Origin: Cyclina sinensis
Taxonomy: Eukaryota > Mollusca > Bivalvia > Venerida > Veneridae
Assembly: GCA_012932295.1 (NCBI GenBank)
Contig: JAAONU010000019.1
Span: 25,561,647-25,625,646 of the forward strand
Length of the DNA: 64,000 nucleotides
Direction of reading: 5' to 3'
Part shown: positions 1 to 12,069 of the stretch, piece after piece
Position numbering within the stretch: the stretch's first letter is position 1
Layout: each line of letters starts with the position of its first letter
Made by a program: the position numbers and the translations under genes
The notes under the pieces: generated by a model
What the model saw: only the letters and a program-made list of their open reading frames with translations
Told to the model about the DNA's origin: nothing
The model's database searches: none

Positions 1-710
1 CCTAAAGATGGCCAGTGCACAGAGCACATTAGGCAATATTCAATTGAAGTCGACATGTGTCGTGCTGAAGGGATGTTGAAACGAGTTGCCAGTCATCGTG
101 AAGTTAGGAAAGTCTGCCTTACACCGTGATCACTAGAGCCTGATCCAGGTATCGACAATATGGCACACCTGTAATACGACATAATTCTTACCTACGTAAT
201 GTGAGGTAAAATAGACCTTCTGCATATTACTGCCTGAAACAGATTCCTAATTTGCATTGTTTTAGTGAACTTTTTGTTGTCACAAGACATAGTAAATGCA
301 AGGAAGGCGTACAAGAGAGAAGTTAATGATAGAATGAACAAATAGCATAATAAGATGGGTACATCATCAAATGTTATCAAAAATTGGTACAAATTGGTAC
401 GGAATACGTAAGTAAGGTGTCTTAAATAAAGGTCTTCTAGCTTTATAAAAGTCACACTGGAGTCATAAAAATACAACATTCTTACACTAAACTGCCAGCT
501 GAATTCATCTGCCTTTTTCTCATTTCAGATGTTATTTCATCTATTGTATTATTATTCTAAAATCGAAAACCTGAGACAAAATGACAGTGAATATGTCCTA
601 AGGTAGGTAAAATTTGTCTAGCAAATACTATAGAAATTTGTATTGAACTTAATGATAATAAAGAAATAATAAATATACAAGCTTATCTATAATCTATTAT
701 TATCATTAGA
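1..710 (+). pseudogene. 5' relic of death-domain gene, copy A
   Basis: This stretch aligns by eye, with many substitutions, to 38150-38660, the 5' part of the copy B death-domain gene. It keeps the leader-exon donor (exon ending at 431, then GTCTTC) and the next exon from the acceptor at 527-528 to a donor at 603. The ATG homologous to the copy B start is at 581, but its frame reads only six codons before TAA at 599-601. The match stops near 705, and sequence homologous to about 41565 follows directly. The death-domain exon and the last exon are therefore missing. The call rests on comparison with copy B; nothing here can encode the protein. Confidence 0.65.
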
Positions 711-1290
711 AAGTTACGTGAACACTAAATGTTTAGCCTAACCTTTTTATCATGTTCAGTTTGGTTGTTTGTTTGTTTTTATCACTTTTAGAATGAGTTT
801 GAAACTGAGTCTTGATTAGTCAAAAACAAGGTTAGTTCAAAACCTTTTGGGCACTCCTTTTTTAGCCTAGTTTTCATTATATAAGGTAAGATTAGATGTT
901 TCAATGATTTCCAAAAATGAGAATTAAACTTGGAACTGTCGGATCAAAATCAGAAGCTCAGATAAGTGAAAAACCTTAGGATCACTCTAGAGATCATATT
1001 TCCCCAATCATTTTAACCATGATCAGAATGTTTTCTCTATAATCTTTTTTTGTAATTTTGAAAGTATTTCAGGTTAAGAACAAGGTCACACGCTCAAACA
1101 AGAAAAATCCAGGAGAACATCCTAAAGGTCAAATATTTGACCATATTTAAGACTTAGGCGATTTTTTAGATTAGAGTTTGTAGATGCGGACTAGTTACAT
1201 AACATAAAGAACCAGGTTGACCATTATGTTTTCAATAAGGACAGTGTTACTCACAATTTAGGACCATAATGACCTTCTTGTCAGTTACTT
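711..1290 (+). repeat. Dispersed bivalve-type repeat, degenerate
   Basis: Homologous to about 41565-42190 in copy B. It contains decayed units with phrases such as TTAGCCTA and AACAAGGTCAC and ends in a form of the family's usual 3' end (GGACCATAATGACCTTCTTG, 1261-1280). No coding potential was seen. Confidence 0.55.
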
Positions 1291-2267
1291 GTAATTGTAT
1301 TGATATTCTGTATACATTTTCATTATTTCATGTCATATATAATTACCTGATTTTTGTGTTCATTTTCAATCTGAATAATTTATATAATTTACAGAAATTG
1401 TCCAATTTTCTACGTTAATTTGTCCACCTTTAAAGCAATACAATAAGCCAACAAATTACAAAATGCATGTTCTTTTCATTTTTATGGCTATTGATTACTT
1501 CTTAAACATGTGTCATTGAACGAGAATTACAATGCACTTAGGTAGCTTTATATAGCTTTATATATTTTTGTTTGTATGCCATCATAGGCTTTTTTACTTA
1601 ATTAACGAAAGTAAAATCCGGAAGCTTTTAAAGCATTAAGTGTGAAAAAAGGACCTTTTATGCATTTGATTATTGAGTGAAATGTAAAGTTGACGTAATT
1701 TTAACAACTTTGAGGACAGAAAGAGAGCAGAGGCATATGATTTTGTGTCTTTATGTGGTGCATACAAAATATATATTTAGTTCCATTTTTTAGGGTTTGG
1801 AATGTTTTATCATCTTATCCCATTATAAAAGATTTTGTTTGACCATTATGTTTTAGATAAGGACGGTGTTACTCAAGTGTTCGATTTAGGGCCATAATGA
1901 CCTTCTTGTTGTCCTTTACTTGTAATTGTATATATGTTCTGTATACTTTTCATTATTTTATGTCCAATATTATATTACTTGTATTTCTCGTGTTCATCTT
2001 TATTCCGAATGATTTATATATCTAATTTAGTGAAATTGTCCAATTTCCTACTTTAATTTGCCCACCATTAAAGCAATTCAATAAACCAACAAATTACAGA
2101 CTACTTATGCTTTTCATTTTTGTGGTTATAGATTACTTCTTTCAAATGTGTCATTGAACGAGAAATGCAATGCACAAGCTTTATATAGATTCATATATTT
2201 GTTATACCTATTTACGTATTAAATTTGGCATTTTTTAATAAACTACTTGTATGTCATTATAGGCTGG
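1207..2267 (+). repeat. Local tandem duplication, about 640 bp, two copies
   Basis: Sequence from about 1207-1795 recurs at about 1838-2267. Both contain the phrases TTGACCATTATGTTTT, CATAATGACCTTCTTGT and TGTCATTGAACGAGAA in the same order. Copy B has a single counterpart (about 42115-42840), so this step is specific to copy A or was lost from B. Confidence 0.65.
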
Positions 2268-3099
2268 TTAAGGTATAGGAATACTAAGAAACATTTTGTC
2301 AGTCCTCATTGAATTGAGCTTTTTAAAAAATATACCATCCTAGGACAAAATATAGACCATATAAGACACTTTTACCGTTGGAGTTTCAAGAAATGACTAA
2401 TATTCACTTCAAAGCTCACCCGAATTAATGGGTTTATAAGGTATAGCGAAGCACAATGTTTTTCTAAGTCTCACCCTAAAACCAACTGTTACTTTGTATG
2501 TAATCATTCACATTACAAAGACCTACTGTCTGTTGACAAAAAGCAACAAAATGAAAAGCCAAAATGGAGACGAATCAAAATGTGATTATAAACATGGCAT
2601 GAATTTATCCCAACCACTTCATTATGACGTAAATTTCATCATAAATCTTCGGGAGAAGAAACGAAATATGATCATAAACATTACACGAATTCTTTAACGC
2701 AAACTTCAACATATATCTTCGCAGTTTCAAATTAGCTACAATTATTTTTATTCGTGTATTTTTCTGGACAATTAGGCAAAATATTAAATATTTTACCCTC
2801 TAGTTTTGGAGAAATTAATAACTAAATCACAAAACCCAGTTTTTATCGAGGAACCCTGATGAAAAGCGTTGTTACAATTAAAATATATTTAAAACAAAGG
2901 AAAATGACTTTAAATTCTTTAATAGTTTCTGTTGTAAAACCCAAACAATGCAAAACAGCCAAAACTTAGAGAGAAATAAAATGGCTTGAATGGGGTTTGA
3001 ACCAATTTCATTCAGTGAAAAAGTTTCAATCCTACACAAATTAATGGAATTGAATACTCTTCAGAGTGGAGGTAGAGTTTATGGGATCTAATACCTTAA
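2268..3099. mobile_element. TTAA-flanked MITE, piggyBac-like (copy 1)
   Basis: Bounded on both sides by TTAA, with short inverted termini (GGTATAGGA at the left; AATACC at the right, i.e. GGTATT on the other strand). About 830 bp with no long ORF. A second copy lies at 10020-10769. The empty site is visible at about 1597-1620 and 42612-42635, where the same flanks (ATAGGCTT..., then GAAA-TAAAAT) are continuous through one TTAA. A TTAA target duplication is characteristic of piggyBac-type transposition; assignment to that superfamily is inference from the target site alone. Confidence 0.65.
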
Positions 3100-3880
3100 C
3101 GTGATTGACGAAAATAAAATGCGGAAGTTTTTTTTAAAGAATAAGTCTGTTAACTATATTTAATTACATAGTGGGCATCAGCGACCTTCAGATCTAGTGG
3201 GTACCAGTGGCCTCATTTATTGATATCTAATTAATTAAAATCAATCGTTCGTTTGACATTCATTCATTCAGTCAGTCAGTCATTTATTTATTCACGTTTT
3301 TACTCGTGTTTTCATTCATTCATGCATTCATTTTTATTATAAGCGTAAATTATATTTAAAACTTTATTTAACTAAGCTTTGATACGATGCTTGATGTTAT
3401 GTATGGCTTTACGCGTGATTTCTTTGGAAAAGATGCCACAATTACTTATACTTGTCACTATTTCTTGAAGAGTTTAAGTCTAATTCATATTTATATGTCT
3501 TTCTGTTGTTGTTTTTATTTTCAGTTCCAACACACTCTGTATTCCACTTAAATGTCCCCTTCAAACTTTTCATTGAGATTTATTCATAACTACAAACAGT
3601 ATCAGCATGAGATCATACATGTATTTAATATTCCTTGATATAATTGAAAAAAATACTGATCTCAATAAGATTCAGCTGTATCAAAATTTTGTATTTCTTG
3701 TGTAAATGCTGAGAAAAAAAATGAAGTTGTATATGACATTTTCTCGATAGTGATTTAAAGTGCATTTATATAATTTAACTTTAACAATAACAATAATAAT
3801 AAGACATGATTAGAAAGATAACAGTATAGTATCGTTTTCTTATATCGCACAAAGTAAAAGCACTAATCGTTTAGTTGAAA
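3100..3880 (+). other. Duplicated spacer with CATT microsatellite
   Basis: No gene seen. Two units of the 26-bp minisatellite (about 3170-3220) correspond to the large array at 43250-44420. The CATT/CAGT-rich run at about 3258-3332 matches 46030-46140. Confidence 0.5.
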
Positions 3881-3883
3881 AAG

Positions 3884-4013
3884 ATTTGTCTATTATGCGA
3901 TGTTTTGGATGGGATACGGAAAGGAATAGGATATATTTTGGTTTTGGCACGGTGCCATCGTAACAGCACATTTCTAGCATGGGTGCTGTTCTTGTCCTTC
4001 ACGGCATTGATAC
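3884..4013 (+). pseudogene. Sulfotransferase exon 1 relic, copy A
   Basis: Its translation (ICLLCDVLDGIRKGIGYIL, then STFLAWVLFLSFTALI) is closely similar to the first coding exon of the copy B sulfotransferase (46723-46858), including the hydrophobic signal-anchor. The donor GT is kept (ATAC then GTGAGG). The codon matching the copy B start is not ATG here (AAAAAG before the ATT codon), and no in-frame ATG lies close upstream. None of the other six exons is present: about 350 bp downstream the sequence matches the 3' flank of the copy B gene. This is an orphan exon left by an internal deletion of roughly 10 kb. Confidence 0.75.
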
Positions 4014-5300
4014 GTGAGGGGGCGTTTACATTTTTATTTTATTTTTATTTATTTTTTCTTCTTTTTGTGTGTGTTTGTGTAGGTGGGGGGGGTAGCTGTT
4101 TTTCCTCTTTCGTAGCTTTTAGAGACACGGAATTGGAGCTGTGATTAAATGACTATTTTATATAACAGTATAACAGAGAGTAATCTGTTATGATCTGTTC
4201 TGTCTTTTTTTTCTATAAAACGACTATAATGCTTTTTGAATGCCTCAATTCAATCGTGTTTCTTATGTTACAATTTCTTACAAAGTTTCGCATTTTTTTC
4301 CTAAACACTTTTAAAAGAAGGTTGATTTTTTTTATTTCTTCGGATAATAGTTTTACTTTTTATTATTGGTAAAAGTGTCAGCAGCACATAACGCATACAT
4401 CAAACAAATTCTGAATGATAGAATAAAGTGCTTGTAAAAACTTAGGAGGATATATAAAATTTGAATATTTTTATTTTCTTTAAAGGTAAAAAAATAACGT
4501 GCTTCTTTTTGTTGTTGAAACACCGTTAGTTTGATTGAATCACGCGACGTCATCTCTTAAAATAAAGGCAGAACATGAAAACCAATAAATCTGTAAAAAT
4601 GTGATTTTACTTGCATGTTAAAGCAGTCATTTGATAAAATCAGCTGCCTTCGTGTTCACAGACACTTGGGGTAAAGAAATAGTACTTGTTTCACACATGC
4701 GAAGACATAAGGCACTCATATACCAAGTTTGGTGCCTGTCTGAGAACGTTTCAATAATTGCTAAAATTCACTGAAATGTCTTACAAATATAAAGATATAA
4801 ATATAAAGATATAAATGTTTGTCATATGTAAACATGCAACACGCTTTGATTTACATCGCGTTTTTTTTCTTGTTCAATGTATATATCATACATACTGATG
4901 TCATGCGACGCAGAAATGATTTATCTACTTTCATGTAACTCAAAATAGCTGTTATCCTTGTTTGCCAACAAAATTCGTAACAAAACTCCAATATTTCACA
5001 ACATTTCCTGATTTTACACAATCTTTCGACAGGTGCTCTGCTGGTTTCCTAACTTACCCAGTTCTTTAATACACAGAGCGCAGTACACGTAGGAACTAGA
5101 AGTACCTATGCGGTAACAACTATGTCAATCGAGTTTTTTTCTTTCTTGCACTGCATTTCAACTTTTTAAAAAAGAAGGTTCACCAATAAACACTGACTTT
5201 GATTTGTGAATAACTAAATTATCTTTTTATTTTGCGATAGTTTTTATGATGTTTATAGTGTTTTTTAACTCTGCACACTTGACAGTTTCCTCACAGAATA
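4014..5300 (+). other. Deletion junction and 3' flank relic of sulfotransferase locus
   Basis: 4014-4365 is T-rich and G-rich low-complexity sequence. From about 4365 to 4560 it aligns with 57235-57465, downstream of the copy B sulfotransferase stop codon (shared phrases CATACATCAAAC, TTTCTTTAAAGGTAA, TTGAATCA-CGCG). The remainder to 5300 shows no gene. Confidence 0.55.
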
Positions 5301-5430
5301 CGTTCTGTTTGATCATAATTCTCCTCAAGCAGACTAATTCTCGAAAGAGTGTCTGTGTAAGTATTCTGTATCATACTGTCTGCAATGACTGAAAATTTCC
5401 CTGGAAGCAAAAAGTAACTTCATAATAAGG

Positions 5431-5433
<3 letters not shown>

Positions 5434-5463
<30 letters not shown>
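5434..5463. repeat. TG dinucleotide microsatellite
   Basis: Uninterrupted TG repeat, about 15 units. Confidence 0.9.
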
Positions 5464-5464
5464 T

Positions 5465-5640
5465 GATCTGTGATCCCATGATAACGCGAATGACTTGAAG
5501 TCCAGTGATCGCAAGAACGAGACCCCGTTGACACTGGTTTTTATCTTTCAGTTGAGAATTTAATCGAGGTCCTGTGTATCGGCGCTAAACACTGGGCTTG
5601 TAAAGAAACCTGTACTGGCCCCAGAACCTAAACCAAAAGG
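5465..5640 (+). mobile_element. tRNA-derived SINE candidate
   Basis: The head resembles a tRNA on the + strand: a D-arm-like stretch, GACTTGAAGTC as an anticodon arm, then GATCGCAAGAACGAGACCCC in the T-arm/B-box position. The B box is degenerate (GAACGAG in place of GTTCGAG). A non-tRNA body follows. It is absent from the homologous place in copy B. It could instead be another repeat with chance tRNA similarity. Confidence 0.4.
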
Positions 5641-6070
5641 GATTGTTATTTTATTATTTGATTTATTACGCTCCCCGAAAATTTTCGGGTGAACATTTTG
5701 TTTTGAATTTTTCCTTCCTTTGCTTATCAGGTTGCAACATGGCCTTTGTTTGAGGGTTTTCAGTAAAAAAGTGTGTCATGTGCATGAACCAGGTCGGAAG
5801 CTCAAAGGTCAAGATCACACATTGACTGCAATGTACTACAATCTGCTTGTCTGGAGTGTTACTTTGGTTTGGTAATTGGTATGAGGGATTTCAAAACTAC
5901 ATGGCACAAATGTTTGCCTCAATAAGGTCTGCCGCATGCATCAACCAGGTCGACTGCTTAATGGTCAAGGTCACACTTAGAGGTCAAAGGTCATGACGTA
6001 TTATAATTTCTTTAGCTAGCATGAATATCCTTCAGTTACATTTGTTTCCTCTCGCCCTTACTTTGCATGT
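5641..6070 (+). repeat. Dispersed repeat, degenerate
   Basis: Contains the phrases GAACCAGGTCG, AGCTCAAAGGTCAA and GGTCACAC of the same broad family as 7780-8760. Homologous to about 58110-58440 in copy B, so it predates the segmental duplication. Confidence 0.55.
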
Positions 6071-6128
6071 TTTCTAGCTGTGTCAGAGCGGCGTAGAGAA
6101 GCATCAATGGGTGCCAGCCACATTCTTG

Positions 6129-6252
6129 GTTTGTTTGTTTGTTATTAATTGGGGTTGAACTAATAAATTTTGCATGCCTTGATGGGAATCGAACCGGGAT
6201 CGTAAAGATTGACAATCCGATGCTACAACGAGTGAGCTAGCCGGGCCGGCTC
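6129..6252 (-). mobile_element. tRNA-derived SINE
   Basis: Read on the minus strand, about 6248 to 6181 is a tRNA-like head: GGCCCGGCTAGCTCACTCG contains an A box, followed by an anticodon-arm-like ATTGTCAAT and a B box in CGGTTCGATTCCC. A non-tRNA body and an (AACA)n-like tail end at about 6129. Copy B lacks it at the matching place (near 58470), so it inserted after the segmental duplication or was lost from B. TTCTTG and CTCTTG at the two edges may be a short imperfect target duplication. Confidence 0.7.
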
Positions 6253-7780
6253 TCTTGCTAAATGGTAAACAAACAAAAATTTCGTCCGATTTTAATGTCA
6301 AGATCATCATTCATACCCTTCTTGTACTTTAAATCAAACATTTTAGTTATTGTCTTTTTATTTTTCTTACTCAACGAAAGAAACCAGCCTTATTAAGGCG
6401 ATATACACGTAACTTTTGCACATGAAGTAACTTTTAAATATAGTTTCGAGTTTGTTTGTTTTTCAAAACATGGAAATAAATCACGAACATGCTTCAAAGA
6501 TTACGCTGAATGGGTTGTTAACACAGATCAAATTATTCCAGCCTTGACATATCGGGAAAATAGATATTGCATGAACCAATTATAATATCTGATTGGTAGT
6601 TTATGTGAATTGAATTTTTTACCTTCGATTTCTTAGGCGAAGTGGAAAAGCAAATATTAATATCTAAGTCCATGTTTAAAAGCAGAAGTCTTAAAATTGT
6701 GATAAAAAGAACGATGTTTTAATGGCTTCTAATTGCTGGCTTATTGAAAGGGAAATTTCGAGATACAAAAGCACGTAAGGAGAATTTTAGTATTTTAGTA
6801 AGGTTCTGTAACATGTATTTAAATGCAAAGACTTTGAAAACACAGAAAATCATTCGTTCATCAATGTGAGTTTATCTTTTGGCAGGCTCTTGAACAAAAA
6901 AGTACATTATTCTTTTTTATATTACGTCACTTCAATACCATTGCAATACAGACGTCGATTGTTGAATTCTAACCAGCAGAAGACCGGAAATATCTGTCGT
7001 AGCTCAACTTGTCACTCAAATAGGCGAATGAAGACATTGTCAGTAGCTACATATGTCGTTTTCTGTGATTTAAGTCAATCGGAGAGTACAAGAAACATAT
7101 GTGAGGAGTCACCCATGATCATATATATTTTAGATCTTTGTTTATATTACCTAAGATTGCGTCATACAAGTTAATGTTAATGTAAACAAAGCAGATTACG
7201 CACAGGTAACCGACACAAAAAAAACGAATGAAAGAAAAAAAAACGAGCGACAGGTCGAATTGATTGCTGTTTACTGGTTCGTTTGCATTGCAGCTAGGTA
7301 ATGCAGGCTGTCGCATTTTACGTGTAGGCCAAAGCCTATATTATAGAATTTCTAACACATAAGGTTCGAGGAAGCGTTAGCAAACGAAGCACTTTGTTTA
7401 AAATCCTAATATGTAAGACTGATCTATAGGTCACTCTGCCTCTTTCTTGCGGCTCATTCGATAAATTTTGGTCTGGTGTAAAACAGCTCTGAAATGCCGT
7501 TGAAATTTACTTGAAAAGTGCTGACGATTTATTTTACATGACAGGTAGACACTAAAACGATTTTAAGAAAGTCTTAATAGTGTTTTCTTGTAACTATATT
7601 ATGCAATTACTGTAATCGAGATTCGTAAAATAAACCGCCGTAGGTATTGAATGCAGAACACAGAAAAAAACTCTCACAGTATTTACAAATGTGAAGATAT
7701 ATCCAAAGTTTATAGTTTGAAGATATATTTTCAAATGTAGAAAAACAGATTGTGGACTATTTATTTTATCCTCCTGGTCT
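6253..7780 (+). other. Duplicated intergenic spacer
   Basis: No gene seen. From about 6410 to 7660 it matches 58600-59650 in copy B (shared phrases GCAGAAGACCGGAA / GCTGAAGACCGGAA, GTCACCCATGATCATA, GAGATTCGTAAAATAAACCG). Short ORFs here are not kept in copy B. Confidence 0.55.
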
Positions 7781-7784
7781 TATT

Positions 7785-8760
7785 AACCCACCCCATTTTT
7801 GTCATGCTCGCATGCGGGGAGCTAGACATAGTCGTCACATTTGGTATCACAGTTCGGTGTATGTACATGCGTGCGTGCGTCCGTCCAGATTGCCTTGTCT
7901 GAGTCATAACTTCTCTGTGCATGGAGGGATTTTGAAATACCTTAGCGCATTTGTTCACCTTGATGAGACGGTGTGTCGTGTGCGAGACCCATGTTCCCAG
8001 CTCAAAGGTCAAGGTCACGGTGACAGCTCAAAGGTCCAAAATGTTGATTCTAGACTTTGTACGGGCCAGACCTTCTCCCTGCATGGAAGGAGTTTGAAAT
8101 ACCTTGGCACATTTGTTCACCTTGATGAGACGGTGTGTCGCATGCAAGACCAAATTCTTACCTCAAAGGTCAAGGTCACAGTGACAGCTCAACTGTCCAA
8201 AATGATGATTCTAGACCTTGTCCGGATCATAACTTCTCTGTACATGGAAGGATTTTAAAATCCCTTGGTACATTTGTTTACCTTGATGAGACCCTGTGTC
8301 GCGTGCAAGACCCAGATTTCTAGCTCAGAGGTCAATGTCACAATGATATCTCAAAGGTCCAAAATGTGTATTCTAGACCTTGTCCCGGCAATAACTTCTC
8401 TATGCATGGAAGGATTTTGAAATACCTTGGCACATTTGTTCACCTTGATGAGACGGTGTATCGCTTGCAAGACGCAAGTTCCCAGCTCAAAGATCAAGGT
8501 CACAGTGCCAGGTCAAAGGTCCAAAATTTTGATGAGAGACCTTGTACGGGCAATAACTTGTCCCTGCATGGAAGAATTTTAAAATACCTTGGCACATTTG
8601 TTCACCTTGATAAGACGGTGTGTCGCGTGCAAGACCCTAGATTCCTAGCTCAGAGGTCAGGGTCACAGTCGACAGCTCAAATTTCCAAAATGTTGATGAT
8701 AGACCTTTTCTGGGCCATTATTCTCTATGCAGGGAAGAATTTGAAAATACCGTGATTCAT
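7785..8760 (+). repeat. Dispersed repeat with ~160-bp tandem units
   Basis: About six degenerate units sharing TAACTTCTCTGTGCATGGA, ATACCTTGGCACATTTGTTC and AGCTCAAAGGTCAAGGTCAC, preceded by a unique head with CGTGCGTCCGTCC. The overlapping ORFs of 60-170 residues here follow the repeat period in several frames and are not genes. Confidence 0.8.
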
Positions 8761-10019
8761 TTGTTATGCTTCCTGAAAGAGACATCATATAGGCCTTCCT
8801 TGTCTACATCATCATCTTCCCACAGTTTCCATTTCACTGTCGCATCCCCATAGGCGGCTTTTCATTGGCGGGCTCGACAAGTGCATTCTAGTTATTTCTA
8901 CTTTTAAACGACTCAAATCGTTCAGTATCACTGAATGTAGTAGGCTGAACTAAACTGAACTGAACATTAAATCAACAAAAAATGAAAAGCTCTTGAATCT
9001 GATTTAGTTAAGTACTCGGGGAGGGGCGGAGTGAACTATTATTTTGCAAAGCGTAATAACTAACAACAATTCACTGATGAATCTACTACGTGATTTAGTT
9101 AGAATTTTATATTTATAGTTCACTCCGCGTTACTTACCGTAACGATCGATTAAACAAGGCTTAACGTTATTCAAGCAGAACCTGTGGCTAGCAGTATAAA
9201 AAATCAGGTGTCTTCCATCTCCTTGGTCCGATATATACGCCTAAATTAGTTTGTCGACGATTTGCAAAAAATACGAAAAAATCAGCGTAATCTTTCGATG
9301 AAAAAATAGGGGCAAAACACAGAAAAATTAAGCGTCACTTTCATAGGGAGGCTCTAGCCTTCTAATTTTCATAAAATATAAACCAACGTTCTTAGCTTCG
9401 AAAAGCGTATTAGCACACACTGCACATGCCCAAAGATTGCGATGGGGCTACAAACATAGTCCAAATATAAGTGAAATGGTTACATGATGTAATCTGAAAC
9501 ATTGATATTGATAAGGAACATGGACAGACGGGTTAAATATCAGATTTTTATTTAGTACGAAAAGCATCCAAATACACTCTATACGAAAATATCACGACTA
9601 TAATACTGATAATGATGCTATGAAGGGCTTAATTTAAAAAGAAATCACTTCAAGTTTGGAAAAAAATGTAATTTGTCAATACACAGAAAAGTTGAATTAA
9701 TATAAAAAAAAATATTTTTTTTCCCTTTCTTTATTAATATCTTGAAATTGAGACAAGAGAAATAAATGAAAACATCATACTGCAGACTGAAATGATTATT
9801 TCATACTTTTTATGGACAATCAATAAGCCTCTTTTGTCTAAACCAACATGGCAGATAAAACGAACAGATAAATTATGTAAAGGAGAGGTGATTTGATATT
9901 GTGTCGGTTATGTGTTAGTAATTGTTTGCATGCACTCTAAACTTGATAAATAGAATGCATTTAGCAAATCGTAATTATTTGCAGTTTTGATCATAAATCT
10001 TCCTGGTTATACTTCCCTC
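8761..10019. other. No gene seen; small hairpin MITE at 9026-9127
   Basis: The 14-bp sequence GCGGAGTGAACTAT at 9026 recurs inverted (ATAGTTCACTCCGC) ending at about 9127, with 75 bp between. This may be a very small MITE. Nothing else recognised. Confidence 0.4.
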
Positions 10020-10769
10020 TTAAGGTATAGGAATACTAATAAACATTTTGCCAGCCCTCTTTGAATTGAGCTTTTTTTAGAAATACACTATCCTAGGACA
10101 AAATATAGATCTTATAAGACACTTTTACCATTGGAGTTTCAAGAAATAACTAATATATGCTTTAAACCTAAACCAGTTAATGGGTTTATAAGGTATAGAG
10201 AAACACAATGTTTTTTTTCTAAGACTGACCATAAAAACAACTGTTACTTGGTATGTAATCTACCTACTCTCTGCTGACAAAAAGCAGACAAAATGAAAAG
10301 CCGAAAATGAGTAGAATCGAAATATGATTATAAACATGACATGAATTTACCCCATCCACTTCATTATGAAGGGATGTTATCAACGTAAATTTTAACATAA
10401 ATCTTCAGGGCTTCAAATTAGCTACAATTATTATCATTCATGTATTTTTCTGAATAAACAGGCACATATTTTTACGGTCTAGTTTTGCATTAATAACTGA
10501 AATCATATACACCCAATTTTGATGAATTTACCATGTTGAAAGGTTTCGTTACAATTGAAATATAGTTAAAACTATACAAATTGAATTTAAATTCTTTAAA
10601 AGTTACTGTTCTAAAACCAGAACAATGTAAAACTGCCAAAAACTAGAGGAAAAATATTGACTTGAGTGGGGTTTGAACCCATGCCTTTCAGTGAATCAAT
10701 ACTACACAGATTAATGGCACTTAATACTCTTCAGAGTGGAGGTAAGGTATTTGGAATCTAATACCTTAA
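10020..10769. mobile_element. TTAA-flanked MITE, piggyBac-like (copy 2)
   Basis: Same element as 2268-3099, in the same orientation, with GGTATAGGAATACTAA at the left and TCTAATACC at the right, again between TTAA sites. It is diverged from copy 1 by many small indels and is not coding. Confidence 0.65.
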
Positions 10770-11966
10770 GCAAGTGCTCATGTTTACTTAATCTTGCTTT
10801 CAAATTATTACAGAAATGCGCTGACACATTGGAATATTTTTATCAATGAATCCGGTAACAGAAGATGATATTCTAAATACCCACATATTAAATATAAAGC
10901 ATACATAAATAAAGACATTAGTATTAAATCGCAAAAAAGGTATGTAAGTTTTATTTTTTGTCGTGCGCGTATCTCTCTCATTGATTAATTTTTAACATTT
11001 CAGTAAGATTGGTAAAAAGTACACTTTAGTACAATGTCATTCTAATCGAAATTTCTGGCTTAAATTTCGCTCTAGTGTAGTATTGCAGAGGTTCATATAA
11101 AATTTCATGTAAAATTTCAAACCAAAAAAATGTATAAAAGCAAACATTTTTTGTATGATTTTAATTTAGACCTCGGTGTAAAATAACACATTCCATTTAA
11201 AGGGACACAGAACGATATTCTGCAGATCTATTTCATTGGCGCAGTCACATGAAATAAAAACTAATTGATTATTCAAAGAAGAACATATGTTCACAAAATT
11301 TATTTAGGCTCTATGACACTTAGAAAAAGTTAAACTTGAATAAATGGCTATCTATCCAACATTGAGTCTAAATAAAGACTGATATAAATGTACTAAGTTT
11401 ACTTGTTGTAACTAGAACTTGCGCTCGTTATATTATACGTATGTGTTAGCATGGAAAGAGATTTAAATGTTTTCGTGTACTACCGTCTTATATATCACGG
11501 CTTTGCGTTCATATGAGAATTTATTTAATCACTCAGGCCTACGACCTTCTTGATTAAATTACTACGCATCTGAAGTCGACACCTTGATATATTTAACGTT
11601 ATATCACTCAAACTTAAAATGTATTTCCTAAATAAATAAACTTTCATTCATTTGCACGAATATTTATTGAGTTTTAATTTTTCTGTGAACTCAATTTTCA
11701 GTAATACATTTGTACAGTTGTGTAAGATTAGTTTCCAAAAAAGAAGAATTCCTGCCTGAGGCAGTGAGATGCTTTCAATGCCGCAATAATAGAGATAAAA
11801 TGTTGAAAATATTAAAACAACCGACGGTGTATTTACTATGTTACTAGATGTCAGTTAAGTAAGATTCCTTGAAATTCAGTTGTAACAACAATATACATGT
11901 AATTTTGTGATTATTATGGCAGTGTTGGCTGACTTAAATAAAAATCTGTTAAACTGATTTTTAAAC
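10770..11966 (+). other. 5' region of SLC17 gene copy A
   Basis: No coding exon recognised. Parts match 60330-61000 in copy B (GTCGTGCGC near 10961 and 60358; AAACTTTCATTC near 11638 and 60629; AACAACCGACGGTGT near 11816 and 60793). Any promoter and leader exon of the transporter should lie in these conserved stretches. Confidence 0.4.
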
Positions 11967-12069
11967 ATGATAATCATTAGATTTATTTTCGAAAGGGACT
12001 ATGCTGAGGAGGCAAGTGAGAAGGACACTGTTGATAAAGCAGACACTGGCCAACGAATTAACAATAAAG
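11967..12069 (+). CDS. SLC17 copy A, exon 1 (start uncertain)
   Basis: The frame that joins exon 2 reads AEEASEKDTVDKADTGQ at 12003-12053, similar to EEATEADQLDNADTDQ in copy B. Copy B starts ATG-TCT-GAG; here one T is missing (ATG-CTGAGG at 12001), so that ATG runs into another frame. An in-frame ATG exists at 11967 if the exon extends 5' past the weak acceptor at 11994-11995. Ends at donor GTAAAA, phase 1. Confidence 0.55.

Noticed and set aside
3255..3335. Possible CRISPR-like regular repeats
   Set aside because: Simple CATT/CAGT tetranucleotide repeats; no spacers, and the sequence is eukaryotic.
6181..6248. Genuine tRNA gene
   Set aside because: A/B boxes and an anticodon-like arm are present but the stems are imperfect and a non-tRNA body and tail follow; a SINE head explains it better.
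7752..8755. ORFs of 62-168 codons with repeated FSVHGRILKYLGTFVHLDE
   Set aside because: Translation of ~160-bp dispersed repeat units; the same repeat elsewhere is not open.
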